Source: JAEUQQ01 sp963697285
Lineage (GTDB): Bacteria > Acidobacteriota > Vicinamibacteria > Vicinamibacterales > JAFNAJ01
Assembly (NCBI GenBank): GCA_963697285.1
Contig: CAVONI010000012.1
Coordinates: 868,001-932,000 of the forward strand
Length of the DNA stretch: 64,000 nucleotides
Direction of reading: 5' to 3'
In this document: positions 38,471 to 47,917 of the stretch, piece by piece
How the letters are laid out: every line of letters begins with the position of its first letter
Numbering within the stretch: the first letter of the stretch is position 1
Program-made: the position numbers and the translations under genes
The notes under the pieces: model-generated
Seen by the model: the letters and a program-made list of their open reading frames with translations, nothing else
Database searches by the model: none
Told to the model about the DNA's origin: nothing

Positions 38471-39646
38471 ACGCCGCGACATTCCTCGGCTACCCGCGCC
38501 CCGACGGCCGCGTCGGCGACGCGGAACCACGTGCTCGTCGTGCCGACGGTGATTTGCTCGGCCGTCGTGAGCGAGCGGATCGCCGCGGTCCGCCCGGAAC
38601 GCATCGTGGCGCTGCCGCACCTTGCCGGGTGCGGCCAGATCGGACCGGACTTCCACACGACGCACGACACGCTGGCCGCGTACTGCGAGCATCCGAACGT
38701 CGGCGCAGTGCTGGTGGTGGCGCTCGGCTGCGAGCAGGTGATCGCGCAGCGCCTGGCCGACGCGGCGCGCGGCGCGGGCAAGGCGGTCGAGATCGTCGCC
38801 ATCCAGGAAGAGGGCGGCACCGTCCGCACGATCGAGGCGGGCGCGCGGATCGCGCTCGCGATGGCCGATCAGCTGGCGAGCGTCGAGCGCGTGCCGTGCA
38901 GCCTCGCCGCGATCACGCTCTCGCTGAAGTGCGGCGGCTCCGACTACACCTCGGGACTCGCGTCCAATCCGGTGCTCGGGCGCGTCGCCGATCGGCTGGT
39001 CGCGATGGGCGGCCTCGACCGTCCTCGGCGAGATTGCCGAGATCATGGGCGCCGAGCACCTGCTCGCGGCTCGCGCGACGCGTCCGGAGATCGGCGCACG
39101 GCTGCTGCGGATCATCAATCGCGTCGAGACCGAAGCGATGGCGCTCGGCCTCGACATCCGCGGCACGCAGCCCTCGCCGGGCAACATCCGCGGCGGCCTG
39201 ACGACGATCGAGGAGAAGTCGCTCGGCGCGACATACAAGGGCGGCGAGCACGTCGCCGCTCGAGGACGTGGTGCCCTACGCCGCGCGCATCACGCGCAAG
39301 GGCCTGACCGTCATGGACACGCCGGGGCTCGACGTCGAATCGGTGACCGGCATGGTCGGCGGCGGCGCGCAGGTGGTCGTCTTCACCACCGGCCTGGGCA
39401 CGCCGACCGGCAACCCGATCGCGCCGGTGATCAAGATCACGGGCAACGCCGCGGACCGCGCAGCACATGGCCGACAATCTCGACCTCGACGTCAGCGGCG
39501 ATGCTCGCCGACGAACGAGACGCTCGACGCGGCCGCGGATCGGCTCCTGGCCTGCATCGCCGACGTGTGCAGCGGTCGCCGCCGTCGCAGCCGAACGCCT
39601 CGAGCACCGCGAGTTCGCCATCCACCGGCGCAACCCCACGATCTGA
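38467..39646 (+). CDS. Altronate dehydratase large subunit (UxaA C-terminal type, frameshifted)
   Basis: Dehydrates an aldonate such as altronate to a 2-keto-3-deoxy acid. It starts GTG at 38467, overlapping the previous stop. Conserved stretches are 'ATFLGYPRPDGRVG', 'NHVLVVPTVICS', 'LPHLAGCGQIGPD', 'HPNVGAVLVVALGCEQV', 'TLSLKCGGSDYTSGLASNP', 'QPSPGNIRGGLTTIEEKSLG', 'VMDTPGLDVESVTGMVGGGAQVVVFTTGLGTPTGNPIAPVIKITGN', then 'MADNLDLDVSG' and the end 'EFAIHRRNPTI'. The Cys/Gly-rich patches are the family Fe2+ site. About six single extra bases (near 38525, 39015, 39258, 39463, 39500, 39580) break the frame of a protein of about 390 residues. The separate SAF subunit is a common split arrangement. 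Confidence 0.78.
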
Positions 39647-39712
39647 GTACGCCGCCTGGCCAGGGACAAGGGCGTTTGCTGCACGCGGGCGTAATCGGAT
39701 TCATGGCCAGGT

Positions 39713-39784
39713 GTAGGGGCCGCACCCCTGTGCGGCCCGGTACACCGCACGCGCACCCGGGCCGCGCAGGGGCGCGGCCCCTAC
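39713..39784. repeat. Inverted pair of REP-like palindromes at the lpxB 3' end
   Basis: Copies at 39713-39738 and 39759-39784 face each other across 20 bp, between the convergent uxaA-type and lpxB genes. The GTAGGGG edge of the right copy overlaps the lpxB stop codon TAG (39781-39783), so the repeat effectively supplies the stop. Probably a shared 3' end structure. Confidence 0.8.
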
Positions 39785-40932
39785 GAGCCCAGGCCGGTGT
39801 GCGCCACATCGAGGACGGCGCGCGCGGCGCGCTGGCTCGCACCCGGGCCGCCGAGCTTCGTCACAACCTCGCGCAACTCCTCGCGCATCGTCGCGTGGCG
39901 AGCCGGATCGGTGAGGAGTGCCACGGTCTCGCGCGTGGTGGCCTCGGCCGTGAAGCCGTCCTGGATCAGTTCCGTCACGATGCGGCGTCCGGCGATCAGG
40001 TTGACCATCCCGTAGGTGTCGACCTTGACGAACGGCTTCCCGAGGCGATAGGTCAGCGCATTGAGGCGATAGACGATCACCATCGGCGTCTGGTGCAACG
40101 CCGTCTGCACCGTCGCGGTGCCTGACGCCGTGATCGCGACGTCACTCGACGCCAGCACGGCATCGGTTTCGTCGGCCACCATCGCGATGGGCAGCCCCGC
40201 GGTTCTCGCCGCCAGCACGGGTACGAACAGGTGCTCGGCGAGCCGCGGCGCACGCGCGAGCACGAACTGCGTGCCGGGCACCTCGCGGCGAATCGACACT
40301 GCGGCATCGAGCAGCGTCGGCAGGATCTCGCGCACCTCGTTCGGGCGGCTGCCCGGAAGCACGGCGACGGTCCGTGCCGCCGGATCCAGTCCGAGCCTTC
40401 CGAGAAACGCCTCGCGCGGAGGCATGAACGGGATCATGTCGATCAACGGATGCCCCACGAACGTCACCGGGATACCTGCCCGCTCGTAGATGACCGGCTC
40501 GAACGGGAAGATCGGCAGCACGCGCGACGCGAAACGTCGCATGGTCCTGATGCGTCCCGCACGCCACGCCCACAACTGCGGGCTGATGTAGTAGACGACG
40601 GGGATGCCGAGGGCGTGGACCGCCTGGCCGAGCCTGAAGTTGAAGTCAGGGAAGTCGATCACCACCAGCACGTCGGGACGACGGGCGCGGGCAACCTCCA
40701 CCAGGCGCCGATACAGCCGATAGGTCTTCGGCAACTGCCTGACCACCTCGACGAGCCCCGTGACGTGATAGTCGCGATAGTCGGCCACCAGCTCTGCGCC
40801 GACCGCCGCGAGTTGTTGCCCGCCGAATCCGAAGACCTCCACGTCGGGCTCTGCCTCGCGCAAGGCCCCCACGAGCGCCCCGGCGTAGGCATCGCCCGAG
40901 GCTTCACCGCACGAGATCATCACGCGAGTCAC
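39781..40932 (-). CDS. lpxB: Lipid-A-disaccharide synthase
   Basis: Glycosyltransferase (GT19) that joins UDP-2,3-diacylglucosamine and lipid X in lipid A synthesis at the inner membrane. Features: 'CGEASGDAYAGAL' at the N-terminus, 'VFGFGGQQLAAVGAEL', 'VVIDFPDFNFRL', 'YYISPQLWAWR', 'PFEPVIYERAGIPVTFVGHPL', 'LPGSRPNEVREILP' and 'SGTATVQTALHQTPMVIVYR', in the expected order and length (~383). GTG at 40932 was chosen (VTRVMISCGEASGD); ATG at 40920 is the alternative. The long upstream extension is not LpxB. It is divergent from the dynamin gene by about 90 bp. lpxD is in the same window but 7 kb away. Confidence 0.93.
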   Translation of the reverse strand: MTRVMISCGEASGDAYAGALVGALREAEPDVEVFGFGGQQLAAVGAELVADYRDYHVTGLVEVVRQLPKTYRLYRRLVEVARARRPDVLVVIDFPDFNFRLGQAVHALGIPVVYYISPQLWAWRAGRIRTMRRFASRVLPIFPFEPVIYERAGIPVTFVGHPLIDMIPFMPPREAFLGRLGLDPAARTVAVLPGSRPNEVREILPTLLDAAVSIRREVPGTQFVLARAPRLAEHLFVPVLAARTAGLPIAMVADETDAVLASSDVAITASGTATVQTALHQTPMVIVYRLNALTYRLGKPFVKVDTYGMVNLIAGRRIVTELIQDGFTAEATTRETVALLTDPARHATMREELREVVTKLGGPGASQRAARAVLDVAHTGLGS

Positions 40933-41021
40933 GGCGGCGAGGATATCAAACCCGTGCGACAGCACGGCTGTGCCTCGTGGCGTGGTTGACGGTCTGGCAG
41001 GCCGCTGCATAGGCTGAAGCG

Positions 41022-42779
41022 GTGACTGACGCTCACTCCCGCTTCCTCCGCGACACGGCCCAGGCCCTTCTCGAGGATGAGCGTGCGCTCCTCGCCGACC
41101 TTCAGGTCGTCCTGAACGACACGGGAGCCCCCGACAGCGACCAGGCAACACTGGCCGAAAGCGTGGCCCGGCTCGACGCCCTGTTCCTCCTCGTGGTCGT
41201 CGGCGAGTTCAACGCCGGCAAGAGCGCCCTGATCAACGCCCTGCTGGGCGGTGATGTGCTCGCCGAGGGGGTCACGCCCACCACGTCGCGCATCACGATT
41301 GTCAGACACGGCGACGAGGCGCCGCCGACGATCCTCGACAACGGCCTCGCCGAGGTCACGGCTCCGCTCGAACTGCTCCGCGACGTGCAGATTGTCGATA
41401 CGCCGGGCACCAATGCCGTGCTTCGCGAGCACGAACACCTGACGCAGGAGTTCGTCCCGCGAGCCGATCTCGTCATCTTCGTGACGTCGGCGGATCGGCC
41501 ATTCACCGAAAGCGAGCGCCTCTTCCTCGAACGGGTTCGCGATTGGGGAAAGAAGATCATCCTCGTCGTCAACAAGGCCGACATCCTCGAGACGACGGCG
41601 GCGCGTGACACGATCGCGGAGTTCGTCCTCTCACACGCCCGGGCGCTGCTCGGCACTGAACCGACGCTGTTCTTCGTGAGCGCGCGGCTGGCACGCCAGG
41701 GCCGTCTGGGAGCACCGCAGGCGCGCGATGCCAGCGGCTTCGACGAGTTCGAGGCGTTCCTCCGCGACACGCTCGACGAGACCGAACGCGTCCGCCTGAA
41801 GCTCCTCAATCCGCTGGGCGTGGGTGAACGGCTCGCGGCCGCGCTGCATGCCCAGGTATTGGAGCGACGGACCCTCCTGGCAGACGACGTGCGCGTCCTC
41901 GACACGATCGAACGGCAGTCGACGATGTACGCCGACGACATGCGGCGCGATTTCGAGTTCCGCATGGCCGACGTCGAGAAGCTGCTCGTCGAGATGGAAC
42001 GGCGCGGGCACGATCACTTCGACGACACCATACGGCTCGCGCGGGTCGTGGATCTCCTCAACAAGCGCCGCATGCACGATGCCTTCGTGCAGCAGGTCGT
42101 CGCCGACACGCCCGATCGCATCGATCGCAAGGTGCAGGAACTGGTCGACTGGCTGGTGGACGCGGATTTCAGGCAGTGGCAGACGGCGCACGAGCTCCTG
42201 GCGCAGCGGCGGCTGGCACATCACGACCAGGCCGCGCGCCTCCCGCAGTTCGGCCGGTTCGAGCACGATCGCGCGAGGCTCCTCGACACCGTGGGACGCG
42301 AAGCCGAGCGAGTGGTCGAGACCTACGACCGCGTGCGCGAAGCCGAGGAGATTGCGAACAAGGCGCGCACGGCCGTGGCGGCCTCGGCCGCCATCGAGGT
42401 GGGCGCGCTCGGCCTCGGGGCCGTCGTGGCGACCATCGCGAGTACCGCTGCCGCCGACATGACGGGGCTCGCCATGGCCGGCGTGATCGCGACCGTCGGC
42501 CTGCTGGTCATCCCGAACCGGCGGCGGGAAGCCAAGCGCGAGTTGCGCGAGAAGGTCACGGGACTGCGGGATCGCCTCGGGCAGTCGCTGCGTGGCGCCT
42601 TCGAGGACGAGGTGCGCCGCAGCCTCGATCGCATCAAGCACCACGTGGAACCGTACTCGCGCTTCGTCAGGTCAGAGGATGCACACCTCGCGCTCGGTCG
42701 CGAGCGGCTCGAGTCGGTCCGCGTCCGCATCGACGCGCTGCGCGAACGCGTCCAGAGACTCGACGGCGTGGCGCGCTGA
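41022..42779 (+). CDS. Bacterial dynamin-like GTPase
   Basis: A 585-residue membrane-remodelling GTPase. G1 P-loop 'GEFNAGKS' (61-68), G2 Thr in 'GVTPTTSR', G3 'DTPG' (126-129) and G4 'NKAD' (184-187) are intact. A long helical stalk follows, then a hydrophobic hairpin at ~455-495 ('GALGLGAVVATIASTAAADMTGLAMAGVIATVGLLVI' region) that would act as membrane paddle, and a coiled-coil C-terminus. Start is GTG. Bacterial dynamins protect or fuse membranes, for example during stress or phage attack; many occur in pairs, but only one is here. It stands divergent from lpxB and convergent with the rlmD-type gene, with no obvious operon partner. Confidence 0.85.
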   Translation: MTDAHSRFLRDTAQALLEDERALLADLQVVLNDTGAPDSDQATLAESVARLDALFLLVVVGEFNAGKSALINALLGGDVLAEGVTPTTSRITIVRHGDEAPPTILDNGLAEVTAPLELLRDVQIVDTPGTNAVLREHEHLTQEFVPRADLVIFVTSADRPFTESERLFLERVRDWGKKIILVVNKADILETTAARDTIAEFVLSHARALLGTEPTLFFVSARLARQGRLGAPQARDASGFDEFEAFLRDTLDETERVRLKLLNPLGVGERLAAALHAQVLERRTLLADDVRVLDTIERQSTMYADDMRRDFEFRMADVEKLLVEMERRGHDHFDDTIRLARVVDLLNKRRMHDAFVQQVVADTPDRIDRKVQELVDWLVDADFRQWQTAHELLAQRRLAHHDQAARLPQFGRFEHDRARLLDTVGREAERVVETYDRVREAEEIANKARTAVAASAAIEVGALGLGAVVATIASTAAADMTGLAMAGVIATVGLLVIPNRRREAKRELREKVTGLRDRLGQSLRGAFEDEVRRSLDRIKHHVEPYSRFVRSEDAHLALGRERLESVRVRIDALRERVQRLDGVAR

Positions 42780-42785
42780 ACGGCG

Positions 42786-44078
42786 TCACCGCCGATCGAC
42801 GACGACCACCGTCTCGACGTGCGGCGTATGCGGAAACATGTCGATCGGCGTCACCGACGAGATCGCGTACCCGCCGCGGGCGTCACACAACACGGCCAGG
42901 TCGCGTCCCAGCGCCTCGGGATCGCACGACACGTAGACGATGCGCGGCGGTGCGAGCCGGTCGCGCAGGGTCGTCATGAGGCGTTCGCCGGCACCGACGC
43001 GCGGAGGATCGAGGATGACCACGTCGGCGCGCGCGTCGCGCACCACGCCTCGCTCGACGGCATCGTCGGTGCGTGCCACCAGGAAGCGACAGCGGTCCAC
43101 CGGAATCCTGTTGAGCGCACGGCTCGCCTCGCCGTCGTCGACCGCGGCTGCGTTCTCTTCGACGGCCAGCACGCGCGCGCCGCGCCGCGCCACGGGCAAG
43201 GCGAACAGCCCGGCGCCCGCATACAGGTCGAGCACCGATCGTGCAGGCGCCGGCACGGCCGCGAGCACGCGCCGCACCAGCACCTCGGCGGCCTCGGCGT
43301 TCGTCTGGAAGAAGGCGTCGGGCGACACGAGGTAGCCGATGCCGGCAATGTCTTCGCGCAGCCGGTCGCGCCCCGCCATCCGCCGCGTCTCGTCGCCGAA
43401 GAGGAGCGCGTTCGGCTTCGGGTGCACGTTGATGAACCAGCCCGATGGCGCGTGAGGCGAGGCCAGCACGTCGCGCATGACGCGCTTGAGGCGCCCGGCG
43501 TCGTTGCGCGTCACCACGAGCGTGGCAAGCATCTCGTCGCGCGAGGCGCTGACGCGAATCACCAGGTGGCGCGCAATGCCCTCGGGCCCGGCCGGCACGT
43601 GCGCCCGCTGCAACGCGTCGCGCACGGTGAACGCCAGCGCGTTCGCCCGATCGACGTGGACGGGGCATTCCTCGACGGGCAGGACCTCACGCGATCCGCG
43701 ACGGTAGTGCCCCATGACGATCGAGGCACCATGCTGCGCGAACACGAAGTGGACCTTGCGCCTGAATCCCCACGGCATCGCCCCTGCCGCACCCTGTGCG
43801 ACGCCGGCGGCGATGGTGTCGTCGATGGGCACGTCCAGGTGCCCGATCGATGCCGTCAGCGCCTGCTCGACGCGGTCGCGCTTGAGGCGACACTGCGCGG
43901 CGTACGTGATGTGCTGCCAGGGGCATCCGCCGCACGCCGTGGCATGCCGGCACGCTGGCTCGACGCCTTCGCCCGGCAGGAGGCCGGGCGGATCGTGCGC
44001 CTCCCGTAGGGGCCGCGCCCCTGCGCGGCCCGCAGCGGGCTCGCGCGGCGCGATCGGCGGCTCAGTGCGCGCCGCCAA
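42786..44078 (-). CDS. TrmA/RlmD-family RNA (uracil-5-)-methyltransferase, REP element in N-terminus
   Basis: AdoMet-dependent m5U methylase of rRNA or tRNA. It has the iron-sulfur cluster cysteines C43, C49, C52 ('CRHATACGGCPW') and Cys in 'VEECPVHV'. It also has the motif 'FFQTNAEAAEVLV', AdoMet motif 'VLDLYAGAGLFALPVA', 'DPPRVGAG' and catalytic Cys in 'VYVSCDPEALGRDL', all in family order. The usual N-terminal TRAM domain is missing. In its place residues ~16-27 are translated from a REP-like palindrome (44006-44031). Either translation starts downstream of the repeat, or the 5' part was lost when the repeat inserted. The annotated start overlaps the end of the upstream M16 gene by 17 nt. 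RlmC versus RlmD versus TrmA cannot be resolved here. Confidence 0.82.
   Translation of the reverse strand: MAARTEPPIAPREPAAGRAGARPLREAHDPPGLLPGEGVEPACRHATACGGCPWQHITYAAQCRLKRDRVEQALTASIGHLDVPIDDTIAAGVAQGAAGAMPWGFRRKVHFVFAQHGASIVMGHYRRGSREVLPVEECPVHVDRANALAFTVRDALQRAHVPAGPEGIARHLVIRVSASRDEMLATLVVTRNDAGRLKRVMRDVLASPHAPSGWFINVHPKPNALLFGDETRRMAGRDRLREDIAGIGYLVSPDAFFQTNAEAAEVLVRRVLAAVPAPARSVLDLYAGAGLFALPVARRGARVLAVEENAAAVDDGEASRALNRIPVDRCRFLVARTDDAVERGVVRDARADVVILDPPRVGAGERLMTTLRDRLAPPRIVYVSCDPEALGRDLAVLCDARGGYAISSVTPIDMFPHTPHVETVVVVDRR
44006..44031. repeat. REP-like palindrome inside a coding region
   Basis: Copy GTAGGGGCCGCGCCCCTGCG (then CGGCCC), same family as the intergenic copies. It lies within the predicted N-terminus of the RNA methylase and about 30 bp from the M16 stop. 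All other copies in the window are intergenic. Confidence 0.8.
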
Positions 44079-45603
44079 CCGCGGATGCCGGACGGAGGAA
44101 GTTCGGCGAGGTCAGGTCGAGACGATCGATGGGCACGCGCTCGAATTCGCCGAATCCGACGCTCTTGAGCTGTCCCTCGATCGTCCGCGCGTCGCCCACC
44201 AGGACGATCGACAGGCGCGCGGGCTTGAGGTAAGCGCGGGCCACGCGCTGGATGTCGTCGCTCTTGATGGCGTTCACGCGCTCCCGGTAGGTCTCGAGGT
44301 CCTTGACGTCGAGGTCATAGAACAGGACATTGAGCACCTGCATGGCGATGGCGTCGGGCGTCTCGATCGTCAGCGGGAAGTTGCCGGTGAGGTAGGCCTG
44401 CGCGTCGGCGAGCTCGAGTTCGTAGACGGGTTCGCGCTGGAGGCGGAAGAACTCGTCGACCACCAGCCGGAGGGCCTCGCCCGTCGTCTCGGACTTCGTG
44501 TCGGTCTCGGCAACGATGCCGCCTGCCTGCTTCAACGCCTGGATGTCGGCCGACGCGCCGTAGGTGAGCCCGCGCTCGCTCCGCAGCACGCGCTGGATGC
44601 GGTTGGCACCCTCGCCGCCGAGCACCTTCACCGCCAGGTCGAGTGCGGTGTAGTCCGCGTGCTTGCGTGGGATGGCGACGTTGCCGACGCGAATCTCGGT
44701 CTGCACGGCGCCGGGACGGTCGACGACGATGACGCGCCGCGTGGCCTCTGGTGCGTCCGCCTGGCGCACGAGGGGCACGTCACGCCTGGCCCAGCTCCCG
44801 AACACGAGCTCGGCGCCCGCGAACGCCTCGTCGGCGGTCAGGTCGCCGACGATGGCGAGCAGCGCGTTGTTGGGGGCGAACCAGCGCTCGTGGAAGGCGA
44901 CGATGTCGTCACGCGTGATCGCCGCCACCGACGTCTCGGTGCCAGAGCCGGGCATGCCGTAGGGGTGGAATCCGTAGATGAGGCGGTCGATGACCGCGTT
45001 GGCCACCCACTCCGGGTCGCCGGCGTTGACGCGCAGCGCCGAGAGCACCTGCTCGCGCTGGCGCTCGATCTCCTGCGGTGAGAAGGCTGGCGTCCGCACG
45101 ACCTCCGAGACGAGGCCGAGCGCGTCGGTGAAGTTGTCCTTCATCACGAGCGCGGTGATGAACGACAGGTCGGTCCCGGCGCCTGCGCCCAGCGCCCCAC
45201 CGATGTAGTCGATGGTCTCTGCGACCTCGCCCGCCGAGCGCCTGGTCGTGCCCTGGTCGAGCAGCGAGGCGACGATGTTGGCCAGGCCGGCCTTGCCCTG
45301 CGGGTCGTTGGCGGCGCCCGTCCGGACGATCATGCGGACGCTGACGGCTGGCTGCTCGTGCTGCAGCACGACCACGACCTTCAGGCCGTTCGCCAGCGTG
45401 CGGATCTGGTAGGGCGGAAAGGTGACGCTGCGCGCCTCGAGCGGCTTCGGCATCCGCGACGTGGGCCACGCCTTCCACCGGGCCGTGCGCTCGTAGTCGG
45501 CCCCGGTCAGCGTAGACAGCGCCCCCGACACGAGGACGGCGAGCAGCACGCTCCACACGGCGGTGCGTTGGCGATTGGTGAGTCGGCTCAGCATCTCGAA
45601 CAC
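44062..45603 (-). CDS. M16 family peptidase-like protein, catalytically inactive partner
   Basis: A 513-residue M16 (insulinase/PqqF-like) two-domain protein with an N-terminal signal or membrane segment ('VWSVLLAVLVSGALSTL'). At the position of the zinc motif HxxEH it reads 'ANIVASLLDQGT', so the catalytic residues are missing. The C-terminal half keeps 'ERGLTYGASADI', the R/Y-type substrate site ('R.Y' element), as expected for the non-catalytic subunit of a heterodimeric M16 pair. It lies 26 nt downstream of the active M16 gene and is probably co-translated as its partner in the periplasm. Confidence 0.85.
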   Translation of the reverse strand: MFEMLSRLTNRQRTAVWSVLLAVLVSGALSTLTGADYERTARWKAWPTSRMPKPLEARSVTFPPYQIRTLANGLKVVVVLQHEQPAVSVRMIVRTGAANDPQGKAGLANIVASLLDQGTTRRSAGEVAETIDYIGGALGAGAGTDLSFITALVMKDNFTDALGLVSEVVRTPAFSPQEIERQREQVLSALRVNAGDPEWVANAVIDRLIYGFHPYGMPGSGTETSVAAITRDDIVAFHERWFAPNNALLAIVGDLTADEAFAGAELVFGSWARRDVPLVRQADAPEATRRVIVVDRPGAVQTEIRVGNVAIPRKHADYTALDLAVKVLGGEGANRIQRVLRSERGLTYGASADIQALKQAGGIVAETDTKSETTGEALRLVVDEFFRLQREPVYELELADAQAYLTGNFPLTIETPDAIAMQVLNVLFYDLDVKDLETYRERVNAIKSDDIQRVARAYLKPARLSIVLVGDARTIEGQLKSVGFGEFERVPIDRLDLTSPNFLRPASAVGGAH

Positions 45604-45629
45604 AGCATTCCTGGAACGGGTGACACGCG

Positions 45630-47018
45630 TCAGCGCGGGCGCTCGGGCGTCGCGCCCGGCGCCGAAGTCTTCGGCAGGATCGTCAGCACGAACCGGTTCT
45701 GCGGGGTGAAGAACCGGCGGGCGACGCGCTGCACGTCGGCAGTCGTGATGTTCTGGAAGATGTCGAACTCGCCGTCGGCGGTCGTGACATCGCCGTGGTG
45801 CAGCACGTAGGCGTGCGCGAGGTGCAGCGCCTTCTGCTGGATCGATTCGCGCCCGATGATGTAATCGCGGGCGAACTGGTTCTTGGCTCGCTGGAGTTCA
45901 CGTGCCGAGATCGGTTCGGTCTTGAGACGCTCGATCTCCTCGATCAATGCCTTGGTCGTGCTCTCGGGCGTGGCGTTGGGCTGCACGATGGCCACCGCGT
46001 AGAAGAGGTTCGGGTGCTCGATCAGGTTGGCCTGCCCGAACGCCGCGAGCGCCAGCCGGTCCTGGTAGACCAGCCGCCGGTAGATGCGCGAGCTCTGCCC
46101 GTCTGACAACACCTTCGAGACGATGTGGAGCGGGTACGAATCGGGATCGCCGTCGTAGGTGATGTGGTACGCGACGATCACGGCCGGCAGCGGCCACTCC
46201 TCGTAGACGGTCTCGCGCCGCTCCTTCGTCTTCATGGGCTCGGCGGGGATCTTCCGCTCGAGCGGACGGGCGGCCTTGGGCACCGGGCCGAAGTACTGCC
46301 GGATCAGCTCGAGTGCCTGCGCCGAGTCGAAGTCGCCGACGATGGTCAGCGTCGCGTTGCCCGGCACGTAGTACGTCTCGTAGAACTCGCGCACGTCCTC
46401 GACCGTCGCCGCCTGCAGGTCGGCCATCGACCCGATCACGGGGTGCTTGTAGGGATGCCGCTCGAAGGCCTTCTCGTACAGGATCTCCTGCAAGCGGCCA
46501 TAGGGCTGGTTGTCGATGCGCATCCGCCGCTCTTCCTTGACGACTTCGCGTTCCTGCTTGAACGTCGACTCGTCGACGCGCAACGTCGCCATCCGGTCGG
46601 CTTCCATCCACAGCACCATCGGCAGGTAGTGCGACGGCACCGTGTTCCAGAAGATCGTCGTGTCCTCGTTGGTCGTCGCGTTGCTCTGGCCGCCGATGCT
46701 CGCCACCAGCGACGTGTGCTGTTCGGGACCGACGTTCTTCGAGCCCTTGAACATCAGGTGCTCGAACAGGTGGGCAAAGCCGGTACGTCCCGGCGGCTCG
46801 TCCTTCGATCCCACGTGGTACCAGAGCGACACGTGGACGATTGGCGTCGAATGATCCTGGTTGAGGATGACGGTCAACCCGTTGTCGAGCGTGTGGATCT
46901 GGTAGTCGAACTTGGGCGGGCGCGAGGCGGCTGCGACCGGCACGGGAGGCTCGATGATCGTGAGCGCTACGAGCACGGCCGCCGCGACGGCAAAACAGCG
47001 ACGAGCCAGAGACGGCAT
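45630..47018 (-). CDS. M16 family zinc metallopeptidase, catalytic subunit
   Basis: A protein of about 462 residues with a signal peptide ('MPSLARRCFAVAAAVLVALTI'). Zinc motif HxxEH is 'HLFEH' in 'GRTGFAHLFEHLMFKGS'; the third ligand is likely in 'ESTFKQEREVVKEERRMR' about 75 residues on, as in the family. Start 47018 was chosen for the signal peptide; the longer frame to 47150 lacks family similarity. With the inactive M16 gene just downstream it forms the usual periplasmic heterodimer that degrades small peptides. The pair sits near lpxD and outer-membrane genes, compatible with envelope maintenance (inference). Confidence 0.9.
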   Translation of the reverse strand: MPSLARRCFAVAAAVLVALTIIEPPVPVAAASRPPKFDYQIHTLDNGLTVILNQDHSTPIVHVSLWYHVGSKDEPPGRTGFAHLFEHLMFKGSKNVGPEQHTSLVASIGGQSNATTNEDTTIFWNTVPSHYLPMVLWMEADRMATLRVDESTFKQEREVVKEERRMRIDNQPYGRLQEILYEKAFERHPYKHPVIGSMADLQAATVEDVREFYETYYVPGNATLTIVGDFDSAQALELIRQYFGPVPKAARPLERKIPAEPMKTKERRETVYEEWPLPAVIVAYHITYDGDPDSYPLHIVSKVLSDGQSSRIYRRLVYQDRLALAAFGQANLIEHPNLFYAVAIVQPNATPESTTKALIEEIERLKTEPISARELQRAKNQFARDYIIGRESIQQKALHLAHAYVLHHGDVTTADGEFDIFQNITTADVQRVARRFFTPQNRFVLTILPKTSAPGATPERPR

Positions 47019-47101
47019 GGTCTGTCGATTATGGCATGCCGCAGGCATGGCAGAGGTCGCCCGACCGTGCCTGGGCCCCTGCGGGAGCCACCGCGCGCGG
47101 G

Positions 47102-47917
47102 TCAGCGCGGCCGATCGGGGCTCTCGACGCGGAAGCCCATGAAAGCCCATCGCATCGGACGCGCCTCGATGGCATCGGCCTCGATCCGCTGCTCGACGCC
47201 CGCGTAGAACTCGACCCCGGCGCCACGCCCGGTGAACCGGAGCGCCCCCTCGAGGCGGCCGCCGCGCTGGGTGGGCCGGCTCGAGCGCTGCGGGTCGATC
47301 GTGCGGACGATCCCGCTGGCCCGCCCCACCACCGCGACATACGGCGTCAGGCGCCGGCGATATCGTGCGTCGGCGGTCAGCTCTGCGTCATAGTCGACGA
47401 AGAAGATGGCGGTCGCCTTCGCCGCACGCGCCCGCACCTGCCAGTCGCTGGCCGGCCCCGTGCGGGCGTGCGCCACCTGCACGCCCAGCAGGTTCCAGGC
47501 GATGCCGTAGATCTTGGGCCGATCGCCCAGGTGCCTCGACGTGTGATGGTAGACGCCCGACACCTCGGTGGCCCCTGCGCGCACGCTGCTCGAGATCTCG
47601 ATCGAGTAGTTGCCCTGGTTCGGGTCGAAGGGCTGGTACTGCTCGCCCAGGATGGCTTCGTAGTTGAAGGCGGTGTTGACCCGGCCGTGCACGTAGTCCC
47701 AGATGTCGAGGTCGCCACCCGTGTCCAGGTCGAACTGGAAGCGCGGGTCGTCGCCGCTCAGTGTCTCGATCCCGATGTGGACGTTGTAGTTCGTGAACAG
47801 CCCCCAGTGATCGGGAGCCGGCGTGATGACGCGGGGCGCCTGGGCCGACGCGATCGAAACCGTCGTCAGCCAGCACACGAGCAGGCTGAGCGTGCCGCCG
47901 CGGCCGGGAGACAACAT
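47102..47917 (-). CDS. Hypothetical outer-membrane protein
   Basis: A 271-residue exported protein with a signal peptide ending near 'SIASAQ'. The body is rich in alternating aromatic/polar strands ('HWGLFTNYNVHIGIETL', 'IWDYVHGRVNTAFNYEAILGEQY', 'VYHHTSRHLGDRPKIYGIAWNLLG') and ends 'MRWAFMGFRVESPDRPR', consistent with a beta-barrel. I do not recognise a named family. Its ATG overlaps the lpxD stop (TGATG), so it is translationally coupled to lpxD, hinting at a lipid A or outer-membrane role. Confidence 0.6.
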   Translation of the reverse strand: MLSPGRGGTLSLLVCWLTTVSIASAQAPRVITPAPDHWGLFTNYNVHIGIETLSGDDPRFQFDLDTGGDLDIWDYVHGRVNTAFNYEAILGEQYQPFDPNQGNYSIEISSSVRAGATEVSGVYHHTSRHLGDRPKIYGIAWNLLGVQVAHARTGPASDWQVRARAAKATAIFFVDYDAELTADARYRRRLTPYVAVVGRASGIVRTIDPQRSSRPTQRGGRLEGALRFTGRGAGVEFYAGVEQRIEADAIEARPMRWAFMGFRVESPDRPR

